A stretch of 7,281 nucleotides of DNA from assembly GCA_030431355.1 (NCBI GenBank), contig JAUIJG010000275.1:1-7281 (forward strand). Direction: 5' to 3'. Shown in pieces: positions 1 through 4,747 of the stretch. The stretch comes from a bacterium (GTDB taxonomy: Bacteria > Cyanobacteriota > Vampirovibrionia > Obscuribacterales > Obscuribacteraceae). The notes under the pieces are model-generated. The model searched no databases, was not told the DNA's origin, and saw only the letters and a program-made list of their open reading frames with translations. Position 1 is the first letter of the stretch, and every line of letters begins with the position of its first letter. The translations under genes were made by a program, and so were the position numbers.

Positions 1-1225
1 CCAGGCTACTCATAGTTATGGTTGGGCCATCGTCGCTCTTACGGTGATTGTTCGTTTGCTTATGTGGCCCCTGGTGGCTAAGCAGACTGAGTCCATGCAA
101 AAGATGAGCAAGATCAGTCCGATCATGAAACAGGTTCAAGAGCGTTATAAAGACCAGCCCGAGATCCTCCAGAAAAAGCTCGCCGAGCTGATGATGAAAA
201 ACAAAGCCAACCCTGTGGGTGGTTGTCTTCCTATGTTAATTCAGCTTCCTATCTTCCTGGCTCTGTTTGCGACTTTTAGCGGACCGCCTTTCGGTGACAA
301 GCCGATCGAAGCGCACGTTAAGGTGAAGAGCGGCTCCGAAGTCGAGAGAAAGGTAGAGAAAGAGACCAGCGGAGGGGAGCTTCCTTATGTGGGTCGCGAT
401 GGTTCGGTGGCGAAAGTGACAGTCTTTCCCGGTCAGGTGACTGTGGGACAGGGTGAGGATGTGGACTTCGGCAGCCGTGCCGTGGACGGTACCCTTGCTC
501 CCGACTACGCACCAACCTGGGAACTGTACAAAGACAATAAAAAAGTCGATGCGGACGTTGCTTCAATTGATGCCAAAACAGGCCATGCCACTTTCCAGAA
601 GGAAGGTGATTATAAAGTTGTCGCCATGATCCACGGGATAGCAAAAGATGAGTCTTTCCTGTTTATCAACGGCCTGGGTAAAGTGGCAACCGGAGTCAAA
701 CTGCTGAAGCCGGAAAACTTTGATGCCCTGCTTTTGATTGTCGGTTTTGGTATCACCATGTATTTTTCTTCCAAGCTCAATCAAGGCACCACCGCCAAGA
801 AGGACGAGCCTCTTGATGAGCAGCAAAGGGTAATGCAAGACACCATGAAATTCATGCCCATTGTCTTAACAGGCACATTTTTCTTTATCCCTCTGCCTGT
901 GGGTGTGTTAGTCTACATGGTTGTGTCTAACATCATTCAGACATTCCAGACCTGGATTTTGATGCGTAAACCGGCACCACCTATCATCAATGTTCTTGAT
1001 GATGATGATCTCCCCCCTGCCGGAGGCAACGGAAAAAAAAAGACTGAATCCAAATCCAGCGGCGGTAATAAAGAAGGCCAGGACAACAAAGTTGTAGCTA
1101 TAGCCAAAAAGAAAGAAGAAGGCAAACTGAATATCGCCGATGATGCCAAGGGGGATGAAGCTACTGTCAGTACCGCTAAATCTTCAAAAACGAAGAGAAG
1201 GAATAGAAAGAAGAAGAAAAAATGA
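1..1225 (+). CDS. yidC: Membrane protein insertase YidC/Oxa1/Alb3, 5' end missing, cyanobacterial-type insertion
   Basis: YidC inserts and folds membrane proteins, alone or with SecYEG. The frame is already open at base 2, so the start lies upstream; GTG at 44 falls inside the first visible membrane segment and is not the real start. Seen in order: a membrane segment with the conserved intramembrane arginine (VRLLMWPL, Arg codon 53-55); the cytoplasmic helical hairpin (QTESMQKMSKISPIMK...); a second segment after NPVGGCLPMLIQLPIF; an extracytoplasmic insertion of about 130 residues (about 281-690); then a membrane segment at about 718-777 and the closing pair at about 838-960 (MKFMPIVLTGTFFF, VYMVVSNIIQT). 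The cytoplasmic tail (about 967-1222) is lysine-rich and ends RRNRKKKKK; basic YidC/Alb3 tails are known to contact ribosomes or targeting factors. The stop overlaps the next gene (ATGA), suggesting translational coupling. Family assignment is firm; the cyanobacterial affinity of the insertion is from memory. Confidence 0.95.
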   Translation, partial: QATHSYGWAIVALTVIVRLLMWPLVAKQTESMQKMSKISPIMKQVQERYKDQPEILQKKLAELMMKNKANPVGGCLPMLIQLPIFLALFATFSGPPFGDKPIEAHVKVKSGSEVERKVEKETSGGELPYVGRDGSVAKVTVFPGQVTVGQGEDVDFGSRAVDGTLAPDYAPTWELYKDNKKVDADVASIDAKTGHATFQKEGDYKVVAMIHGIAKDESFLFINGLGKVATGVKLLKPENFDALLLIVGFGITMYFSSKLNQGTTAKKDEPLDEQQRVMQDTMKFMPIVLTGTFFFIPLPVGVLVYMVVSNIIQTFQTWILMRKPAPPIINVLDDDDLPPAGGNGKKKTESKSSGGNKEGQDNKVVAIAKKKEEGKLNIADDAKGDEATVSTAKSSKTKRRNRKKKKK

Positions 1226-1866
1226 GTATGAGTCAACTTGGCGATAGTGCCCAATCCTATCTGGAGAAAATTCTGGCTATTCTTGATATCGAAGCAAGTG
1301 TCATAGAGGAAGAGTTGGATGACACCACGACTTGTTATCGGATTGATTGCCGAGCAGATGATGCCAGAATGCTTATCGGTAGGAATGGTCAGACCCTGGA
1401 AGCCCTTCAGTTCGTGGTAAGGCAGATGTGCAAAACAAATGCCATTGAAGGTGGACCATTTGTTGTTGATGTTTTGGACTACAGAACCCGTCGTAGAAGA
1501 ACCATGGAAGAACAGGCTAAGGAAGGTGCTGTGGCTGTTCTTAACGGGGAAGCAGAAAGATTTGATCTGAACCCCATGTCCCCTTACGAGAGACGTCTGG
1601 TTCACAACTATATTCAAGAGAACTTTCCCGAGCTGTCCTCCCAGAGCGAAGGCCAGGGACCGGATCGACACATAGTTATCAGCTTTGAAGGATTACCCGG
1701 CGAAGAAGCTGGATCTGATAAATCTACAGCCGATGAGGATTCTTCGTCAGAAGATTTCGAAGATAGTGATGATAATTTTGTCGCTGTTGAAGACGATGAA
1801 GATAACGAAACAGCCGACGAAAGCGATGAAGAGGCTGAAGATAGTTCGGAAGAAGAAAAAGCTTAA
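1222..1866 (+). CDS. jag: KH-R3H RNA-binding protein, Jag/KhpB (SpoIIIJ-associated) family, with acidic tail
   Basis: This is a single-stranded nucleic acid-binding protein of the family encoded next to yidC in many bacteria. In Firmicutes, Jag/KhpB binds RNA, works with KhpA and affects cell elongation and division. The 214 residues show a KH domain with the GxxG loop at residues 53-56 (LIGRNGQTLEAL) and an R3H domain with R124-x3-H128 (PYERRLVHNYIQ) followed by SEGQGPDRHIVISF. The N-terminal Jag_N domain of Bacillus Jag is absent; the protein starts almost directly with the KH region. The last 50 residues (165-214) hold 26 Asp/Glu and only 2 Lys, and are probably disordered. The start ATG at 1222 overlaps the yidC stop, with a purine-rich stretch upstream; ATG at 1228 is an alternative two codons later. 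The acidic tail next to a basic YidC tail suggests contact between the two, which is inference. Confidence 0.93.
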   Translation: MSMSQLGDSAQSYLEKILAILDIEASVIEEELDDTTTCYRIDCRADDARMLIGRNGQTLEALQFVVRQMCKTNAIEGGPFVVDVLDYRTRRRRTMEEQAKEGAVAVLNGEAERFDLNPMSPYERRLVHNYIQENFPELSSQSEGQGPDRHIVISFEGLPGEEAGSDKSTADEDSSSEDFEDSDDNFVAVEDDEDNETADESDEEAEDSSEEEKA

Positions 1867-1870
1867 AAAC

Positions 1871-1897
1871 CCCGATATTTCATGCTTAAATATCGGG
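1871..1897. terminator. Perfect 10-bp hairpin after jag, terminator-like
   Basis: CCCGATATTT (1871-1880) and AAATATCGGG (1888-1897) are exact reverse complements around a 7-nt loop, starting 4 nt after the jag stop. On the plus strand the stem is followed by an A/T-rich stretch with only a short T run (AATAATAGTTTT), so rightward termination is likely partial. Read leftward, the stem is followed by GTTTTTAAG, a better U-tract, but no leftward gene ends here. It may end the yidC-jag transcript, weaken read-through, or protect the mRNA 3' end. Confidence 0.6.
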
Positions 1898-1925
1898 AAT
1901 AATAGTTTTGGTGATAATCCAGAGT

Positions 1926-1931
1926 TATATT
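1926..1931 (+). promoter_or_regulatory. Possible -10 element for the membrane protein gene
   Basis: TATATT matches the TATAAT consensus at 5 of 6 bases and would place a transcript start near 1938, just ahead of the Shine-Dalgarno at 1947. No convincing -35 lies 16-18 bases upstream (the best is TAGTTT at 1903-1908). It is kept because it lies between a terminator-like hairpin and a well-formed ribosome site, which is where an internal promoter would be needed. Confidence 0.22.
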
Positions 1932-1946
1932 AGTTAGAGAGTTGCC

Positions 1947-1951
1947 GGAGG
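1947..1951 (+). promoter_or_regulatory. Shine-Dalgarno GGAGG fixing a GTG start
   Basis: GGAGG lies 7 nt before GTG at 1959. It is the strongest plus-strand ribosome site in the window and decides in favour of the GTG start for the following membrane protein gene. Confidence 0.75.
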
Positions 1952-1958
1952 AAAACAA

Positions 1959-2405
1959 GTGTCTGATCAGGCCGACGTACCTAACCAAGACAAATTGAGT
2001 TCTGAATCCGCATCTGGAAAAGATATGGCCCAGGCGCCTCGCCGTCAGGGTTTGCGCAACTTTTTCCTGGCCATCAAGCACATCAACGAAGCTTCCGTAG
2101 CAGAAAACGTCAAACAGCGTTTTTCCGACTATGTGACCATAGCTCTGGTGGTGCTCTGTATCATCAGTTTGGTCGTGGCAGTCTCCGTCCAGGTTCCGCC
2201 AGGAATCAAACTGCTTCCACTTTTGTTCACTGTGGGAGCTGTGCTCTTCTACATCATCAATAGAATGGGCATAATCATCAGTCTTTCTCCCAGACAAGCT
2301 CTTATCGTTTGGCAGATACTTGTAGCTGGTTTCTGGCTGGGAGTAACGAGCGCCATGTTGGTAATGCTGGGATGTTTCTATTTTGTTTCCCAGGCAGGAC
2401 CTTAG
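1959..2405 (+). CDS. Hypothetical integral membrane protein, three predicted helices
   Basis: I do not recognise this 148-residue protein. The first 30 or so residues are polar and low in complexity (Ser/Ala/Gln/Asp-rich), followed by a basic, amphipathic stretch (about 28-56: RRQGLRNFFLAIKHIN...VKQR). Three hydrophobic stretches follow at about 59-79, 85-107 and 114-143; the last is long enough for a tilted or re-entrant helix. A Pro-Pro-Gly turn (80-82) links the first two. There is no signal peptide and no catalytic motif. The start is GTG with a good Shine-Dalgarno 7 nt upstream. It begins 92 nt after jag, beyond a hairpin, and ends 16 nt before the lipoprotein gene, so it probably shares a transcript with that gene. 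A small membrane partner of the lipoprotein, or an unrelated envelope protein, are both possible; neither is shown by sequence. Confidence 0.8.
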   Translation: MSDQADVPNQDKLSSESASGKDMAQAPRRQGLRNFFLAIKHINEASVAENVKQRFSDYVTIALVVLCIISLVVAVSVQVPPGIKLLPLLFTVGAVLFYIINRMGIIISLSPRQALIVWQILVAGFWLGVTSAMLVMLGCFYFVSQAGP

Positions 2406-2411
2406 ATCGCC

Positions 2412-2424
2412 GGAAATACTTTTG
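2412..2424 (+). promoter_or_regulatory. Weak Shine-Dalgarno and TTG start of the lipoprotein gene
   Basis: GGA (2412-2414, within CGGAAA) lies 7 nt before TTG at 2422. Starting here gives a textbook lipoprotein signal, MKRFLVASMLL ending VTAC. The in-frame TTG at 2383 would add 13 polar residues, overlap the upstream gene by 23 nt and has no ribosome site. ATG at 2449 would remove the positive n-region. Confidence 0.55.
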
Positions 2425-3987
2425 AAGCGGTTTCTGGTAGCAAGCATGTTGCTTGTCTGTGTGACGGCTTGCATCCGGAAAGATCCTGATCCTTCAAGGG
2501 AGAAGAAAGGATTCTCTTCCAGAGACTGCGTGACCGTCGGTTTGCGCTGGGAGCCTAGAACTTTCAATCCTTTCAGAAGTGTGGATTCGGCATCTTACTT
2601 CGCTCAATCCCTCGTTTACAGCGGTCTTTTGCGTTATGGTGGGATGGGGCAAATTGAGCCAGACCTTGCTTCCAGCTTTACCATATTGAAGTCTGATAGC
2701 AGTTCTGACAGAACATATCGCTTTGTCTTGCGTGAGGATATCTTCTTTTCTGACGGGTCCAAAATAACCGTGGATGATGTGGTCAGGTCTATAAAAGAGG
2801 CATGTGGACCCAGATCTCCTTTTCGAAACAACTTTCAACTTCTCAAGAAGATCGATAGCCAGGACAGACAAATTCTGGTGACTTTCGGGGGGCAGGACGT
2901 CTCTCTTCCGTCTCGCTTTGTCGATTTGAAGATATTGCCTGCCAGAATACTTGACGGTGGAAAGGATTTTAACTGGGAGAGAGAGCCCATCTCTTCCGGT
3001 GTTTTCAAGGTTAAGCAGTGGCGTTCCGGCCAACAGATAGTATTTGAAAGAAACCCTGGATATTGGGATAAAAAATCCAGACCTGATTACCGGCAGCTCT
3101 TCTGGAGAGTGATCCCGGACAAAAAACTACTTGCCATGGCTTTGCTGCGAAACGAAATAGATATGGCGTCTCTTGACGGCCGGGAAGCTTCGAGGCTCAT
3201 GGAGCAATTTTCGGATTTGCAGGTGGAGAGAATCAAGGGAGCCAGGGTTGTCTTTCTCGGATTCAACCTTTCCAAATGGCCCTATACAGATAAGTCTGTC
3301 AGGCAGTCTTTATCCATGATGATCGACCGAAAAGCGATCAACGAAAAATTGTTTGGAGACTTCTCCCATGTACCGGAGAGTGAATTTAGTGAGAATAAAA
3401 AGTTAGCCACCACGGTGAATTTGGCGGCTGCTTTCAGAAAGCTGAAAGCGACAGGTTTTGAATTGGAGAATGATCGATGGGTCCAGGGAGGTAGGCCCAT
3501 GTCTTTGCGGGTAGTGACCGTATCCGATTTTTTGGATATCGGTCAGGCGATAGTCTCTGATTTAAAGCGTGGAGCTGTGGAAGCAGAGCTTGAGGTGGTG
3601 GAGTACTCGACTTTGAAAGACCAGTATCTGAAAGAGGGCAACTTTGACCTTGTCTTATTCAGTCGGTCTGTGGGTCCTGTACCGGATCCCAGGATGTTTT
3701 GGTCCACCACCGGAAGTCTCAACTACTCCAAATACCACAATCCCAGGATGGATAAGTTAATTGCTTACGGCTCCCAGTCCGCTTCCATTGAGGAAAAGCA
3801 AAAATACAATTTGATGGCCGGCAAACTTATAGCAGAAGATTTGCCCTGGATATATTTAGCAAGGCCGGATCTGCTTATCGTACATAATCGTCGGATCAAG
3901 AAAGTAGTTATCGGCAATCAGCGTCTGGTCGGAATTCCCTGGAATAACGAAGTCCAGAATGCCAGATTCTGGAAAATAGCACCCTGA
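2422..3987 (+). CDS. ABC transporter substrate-binding lipoprotein, family 5 (peptide/nickel type)
   Basis: This is an extracytoplasmic binding lipoprotein of the SBP_bac_5 (OppA/DppA/NikA) family, 521 residues from the TTG start, a normal length. The signal peptide has K2-R3, a hydrophobic core and a lipobox VTA-C17. Family features: VGLRWEPRTFNPFRS at the mature N-terminus, LVYSGLLRYG, the TYRFVLREDIFFSDGSKITVDDVV block, SSGVFKVKQWRSGQQIVFERNPGYW, the VRQSLSMMIDRKAI helix, and FDLVLFSRSVGPVPDPRMFW with NYSKYHNPRMDKL near the C-terminus. Family members deliver oligopeptides, nickel, heme or sugars to an ABC permease; the ligand cannot be read from sequence. No permease or ATPase gene lies within the window, so its transporter is elsewhere or unknown. 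It follows the membrane protein gene by 16 nt and precedes a hairpin, so it is probably the last gene of its unit. Confidence 0.92.
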   Translation: MKRFLVASMLLVCVTACIRKDPDPSREKKGFSSRDCVTVGLRWEPRTFNPFRSVDSASYFAQSLVYSGLLRYGGMGQIEPDLASSFTILKSDSSSDRTYRFVLREDIFFSDGSKITVDDVVRSIKEACGPRSPFRNNFQLLKKIDSQDRQILVTFGGQDVSLPSRFVDLKILPARILDGGKDFNWEREPISSGVFKVKQWRSGQQIVFERNPGYWDKKSRPDYRQLFWRVIPDKKLLAMALLRNEIDMASLDGREASRLMEQFSDLQVERIKGARVVFLGFNLSKWPYTDKSVRQSLSMMIDRKAINEKLFGDFSHVPESEFSENKKLATTVNLAAAFRKLKATGFELENDRWVQGGRPMSLRVVTVSDFLDIGQAIVSDLKRGAVEAELEVVEYSTLKDQYLKEGNFDLVLFSRSVGPVPDPRMFWSTTGSLNYSKYHNPRMDKLIAYGSQSASIEEKQKYNLMAGKLIAEDLPWIYLARPDLLIVHNRRIKKVVIGNQRLVGIPWNNEVQNARFWKIAP

Positions 3988-4025
3988 TAGCCTGGTTTCC
4001 AAAGAGAATATGAGCAAAGCAAAGC

Positions 4026-4045
4026 GGCCTGTCGTTAAACAGGCC
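4026..4045. terminator. 7-bp GC-rich hairpin after the lipoprotein gene
   Basis: GGCCTGT (4026-4032) and ACAGGCC (4039-4045) pair perfectly around a 6-nt loop, 39 nt after the lipoprotein stop. The plus-strand tail (TGTAAATTTATTG) is A/T-rich but has no clean T run, so this is an imperfect intrinsic terminator. It sits between two converging genes. Confidence 0.5.
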
Positions 4046-4080
4046 TGTAAATTTATTGTACCGCCAGATAGTTACCTATT

Positions 4081-4104
4081 CACCGATCGTTTTTGCGCTC
4101 GGTG
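4081..4104. terminator. Second hairpin in the convergent gap, possible minus-strand terminator
   Basis: CACCGA (4081-4086) pairs with TCGGTG (4099-4104); after one mismatch CG (4088-4089) pairs with CG (4096-4097), leaving a T-rich loop. It begins 14 nt beyond the stop of the leftward small gene. Neither side carries a good U-tract, so termination is plausible from position rather than proven by form. Confidence 0.35.
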
Positions 4105-4118
4105 GACGGAAATAAATA

Positions 4119-4364
4119 CTATTTGCCAGCTTCTTGGGTGATTCCGTCGATGTAAGAACCAGGGCAGACGAGTACGTTGCCATTGTGTTCTCTGTACCAA
4201 CGGAGAGCTTTAGCTTTGCGGTGGATAGTCTGTCTTCTGTGACGAGACCAGGAATACTCAGGTGGCTTAAGGTGGAAGTATCTACCTTCATCACCACAAG
4301 CTTGAGCATTAACGGCTGGTGCGCCAACCATACACAGAACTGCAGCAAATAGAAGTGCTCTCAT
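4119..4364 (-). CDS. Small secreted basic protein of unknown function
   Basis: This 81-residue protein is not one I recognise. It has a clear Sec signal peptide: M-R, a hydrophobic core (ALLFAAVLCMVGAP), then AVNA with likely cleavage after residue 20 or 22. The mature part is about 60 residues, with C23 and C67 as its only cysteines (a possible disulfide), a basic centre (SRHRRQTIHRKAKALRWYREH, residues 40-60; 11 Lys/Arg against 6 Asp/Glu in the mature part, plus four His), and a closing VLVCPGSYIDGIT. AQAC is a poor lipobox, so it is probably soluble in the periplasm or outside the cell. The start is supported by AGGAG 10 nt upstream (GAGG at 7 nt). It stands alone, converging on the lipoprotein gene and diverging from the helicase gene. 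A nucleic acid-binding, cationic antimicrobial or wall-associated protein is possible, with no direct evidence. Confidence 0.75.
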   Translation of the reverse strand: MRALLFAAVLCMVGAPAVNAQACGDEGRYFHLKPPEYSWSRHRRQTIHRKAKALRWYREHNGNVLVCPGSYIDGITQEAGK

Positions 4365-4371
4365 GAAGTTG

Positions 4372-4379
4372 CCTCTCCT
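4372..4379 (-). promoter_or_regulatory. Strong Shine-Dalgarno for the small secreted protein
   Basis: On the minus strand this reads AGGAGAGG, ending 7 nt before ATG at 4364. It decides the reading frame here: another minus-strand frame covers the same bases but has no such site and no signal peptide. Confidence 0.75.
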
Positions 4380-4410
4380 TTACTTGAGGATTGCTTGTAG
4401 ACCTAGTAAA

Positions 4411-4437
4411 TTTCTAGACCGAACAGCTCTCTAGAAA
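4411..4437. repeat. 8-bp perfect inverted repeat in the leader of the small secreted gene
   Basis: TTTCTAGA (4411-4418) and TCTAGAAA (4430-4437) are exact reverse complements with an 11-nt spacer, about 47-73 nt upstream of the leftward ATG. Each arm contains the palindrome TCTAGA. It could be an operator for a dimeric repressor or a 5'-leader hairpin. Confidence 0.45.
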
Positions 4438-4652
4438 GAGCCCAATGTGATTGTACTATTCCACGGCCGAAAGGAAATATGTCAAGAATGTGGCTGGTAA
4501 ATAAAGAACTCTGGAAAAGCCGCTAGTCAGGCGTTTTCGGCTATTTTCACATTTGTTGCAAGCCCTTTTTATTTATACATGTTTTTAAAAGCCGTATTTA
4601 TCAGAAACTATCTTTTGAATAAATAGCACTGCATAAGGGAACGTTTCTTATG

Positions 4653-4691
4653 AAGTACTCTTGAAACTACTTATGTAGTCAAGGGTATCTT
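4653..4691. repeat. Imperfect 16-bp hairpin upstream of the helicase gene
   Basis: Positions 4653-4670 pair with 4675-4691 around a TTAT loop, giving 16 base pairs including one G-U, with an AA bulge on the left arm and a single T bulge on the right. The innermost arms are CTAC/GTAG, then CTTGA/TCAAG, then an outer arm. It is not followed by a T run, so it is unlike a terminator. Its right end abuts a candidate -35 (4690), so an operator role is the simplest reading. Confidence 0.45.
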
Positions 4692-4719
4692 GGATCATTC
4701 GGAATAGTTTCAATATAGT
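4690..4719 (+). promoter_or_regulatory. Possible sigma-70 type promoter for the helicase gene
   Basis: TTGGAT (4690-4695) and TATAGT (4714-4719) are 18 bases apart; the -10 matches consensus at 5 of 6 bases, the -35 only at its TTG. Transcription would begin near 4726. That would exclude the in-frame GTG at 4718 as start codon and favour ATG at 4748 with a leader of about 22 nt. Confidence 0.33.
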
Positions 4720-4747
4720 GTCCAAACCAGATATCAAAACCAGCCGC

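Larger units (their letters stand above)
4365..4717. other. AT-rich divergent intergenic region between the small secreted gene and the helicase gene
   Basis: About 350 bases without a convincing gene. It holds, left to right: the leader of the leftward gene with an inverted repeat (4411-4437); a minus-strand TACAAT (4450-4455) and TTGACA (4480-4485) that are 24 bases apart, too far for one normal promoter; a weak stem AGCCG/CGGCT (4518-4522 with 4538-4542); an AT-rich stretch (about 4541-4660) with a repeated AAAAGCCG (4515-4522 and 4587-4594); the 39-nt imperfect hairpin (4653-4691); and a possible plus-strand promoter (4690-4719). Base composition is visibly more A/T-rich than the neighbouring genes, as expected for a regulatory region. 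Confidence 0.6.

Noticed and set aside
937..1671. Minus-strand open frame of 244 codons opposite yidC and jag
   Set aside because: It is antisense to two confidently identified genes. Its Phe/Leu-rich run (HFFFFFLFLLF) is simply the complement of the Lys-rich YidC tail, and it has no ribosome site.
1685..1933. Plus-strand frame of 82 codons overlapping the jag 3' end
   Set aside because: It is the shifted reading of the GAA/GAT-rich acidic tail, giving a low-complexity Lys/Ile-rich product with no ribosome site.
2383..2421. Upstream TTG start for the lipoprotein gene
   Set aside because: It adds 13 polar residues before the signal peptide, overlaps the upstream gene and lacks a Shine-Dalgarno. 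The TTG at 2422 gives a standard lipoprotein signal.
1863..2567. Minus-strand open frame of 234 codons opposite the membrane protein gene
   Set aside because: It has no recognisable domain, is rich in Ser/His/Gln as antisense frames often are, and covers a plus-strand gene with a strong Shine-Dalgarno and coherent membrane helices.
2494..3033. Minus-strand frame of 179 codons inside the lipoprotein gene
   Set aside because: It is antisense to conserved SBP_bac_5 blocks and shows no family pattern of its own.
4076..4348. Alternative minus-strand frame of 90 codons over the small secreted gene
   Set aside because: It has no signal peptide of normal form and no ribosome site; the other minus frame has both.
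4134..4352. Plus-strand frame of 72 codons opposite the small secreted gene
   Set aside because: It is antisense to the better supported gene and has no ribosome site or recognisable feature.
4479..4526. 15-codon plus-strand frame with two Trp codons, AAGGA just upstream, then a weak stem, resembling a leader peptide
   Set aside because: The ribosome site is only 3 nt from the ATG, the stem that follows is 5 bp with no alternative pairing visible, and the downstream gene is not amino-acid biosynthetic.
4514..4545. Possible terminator AGCCG/CGGCT followed by ATTTT
   Set aside because: The stem is only 5 bp with a 15-nt loop, and no gene ends just upstream on either strand.
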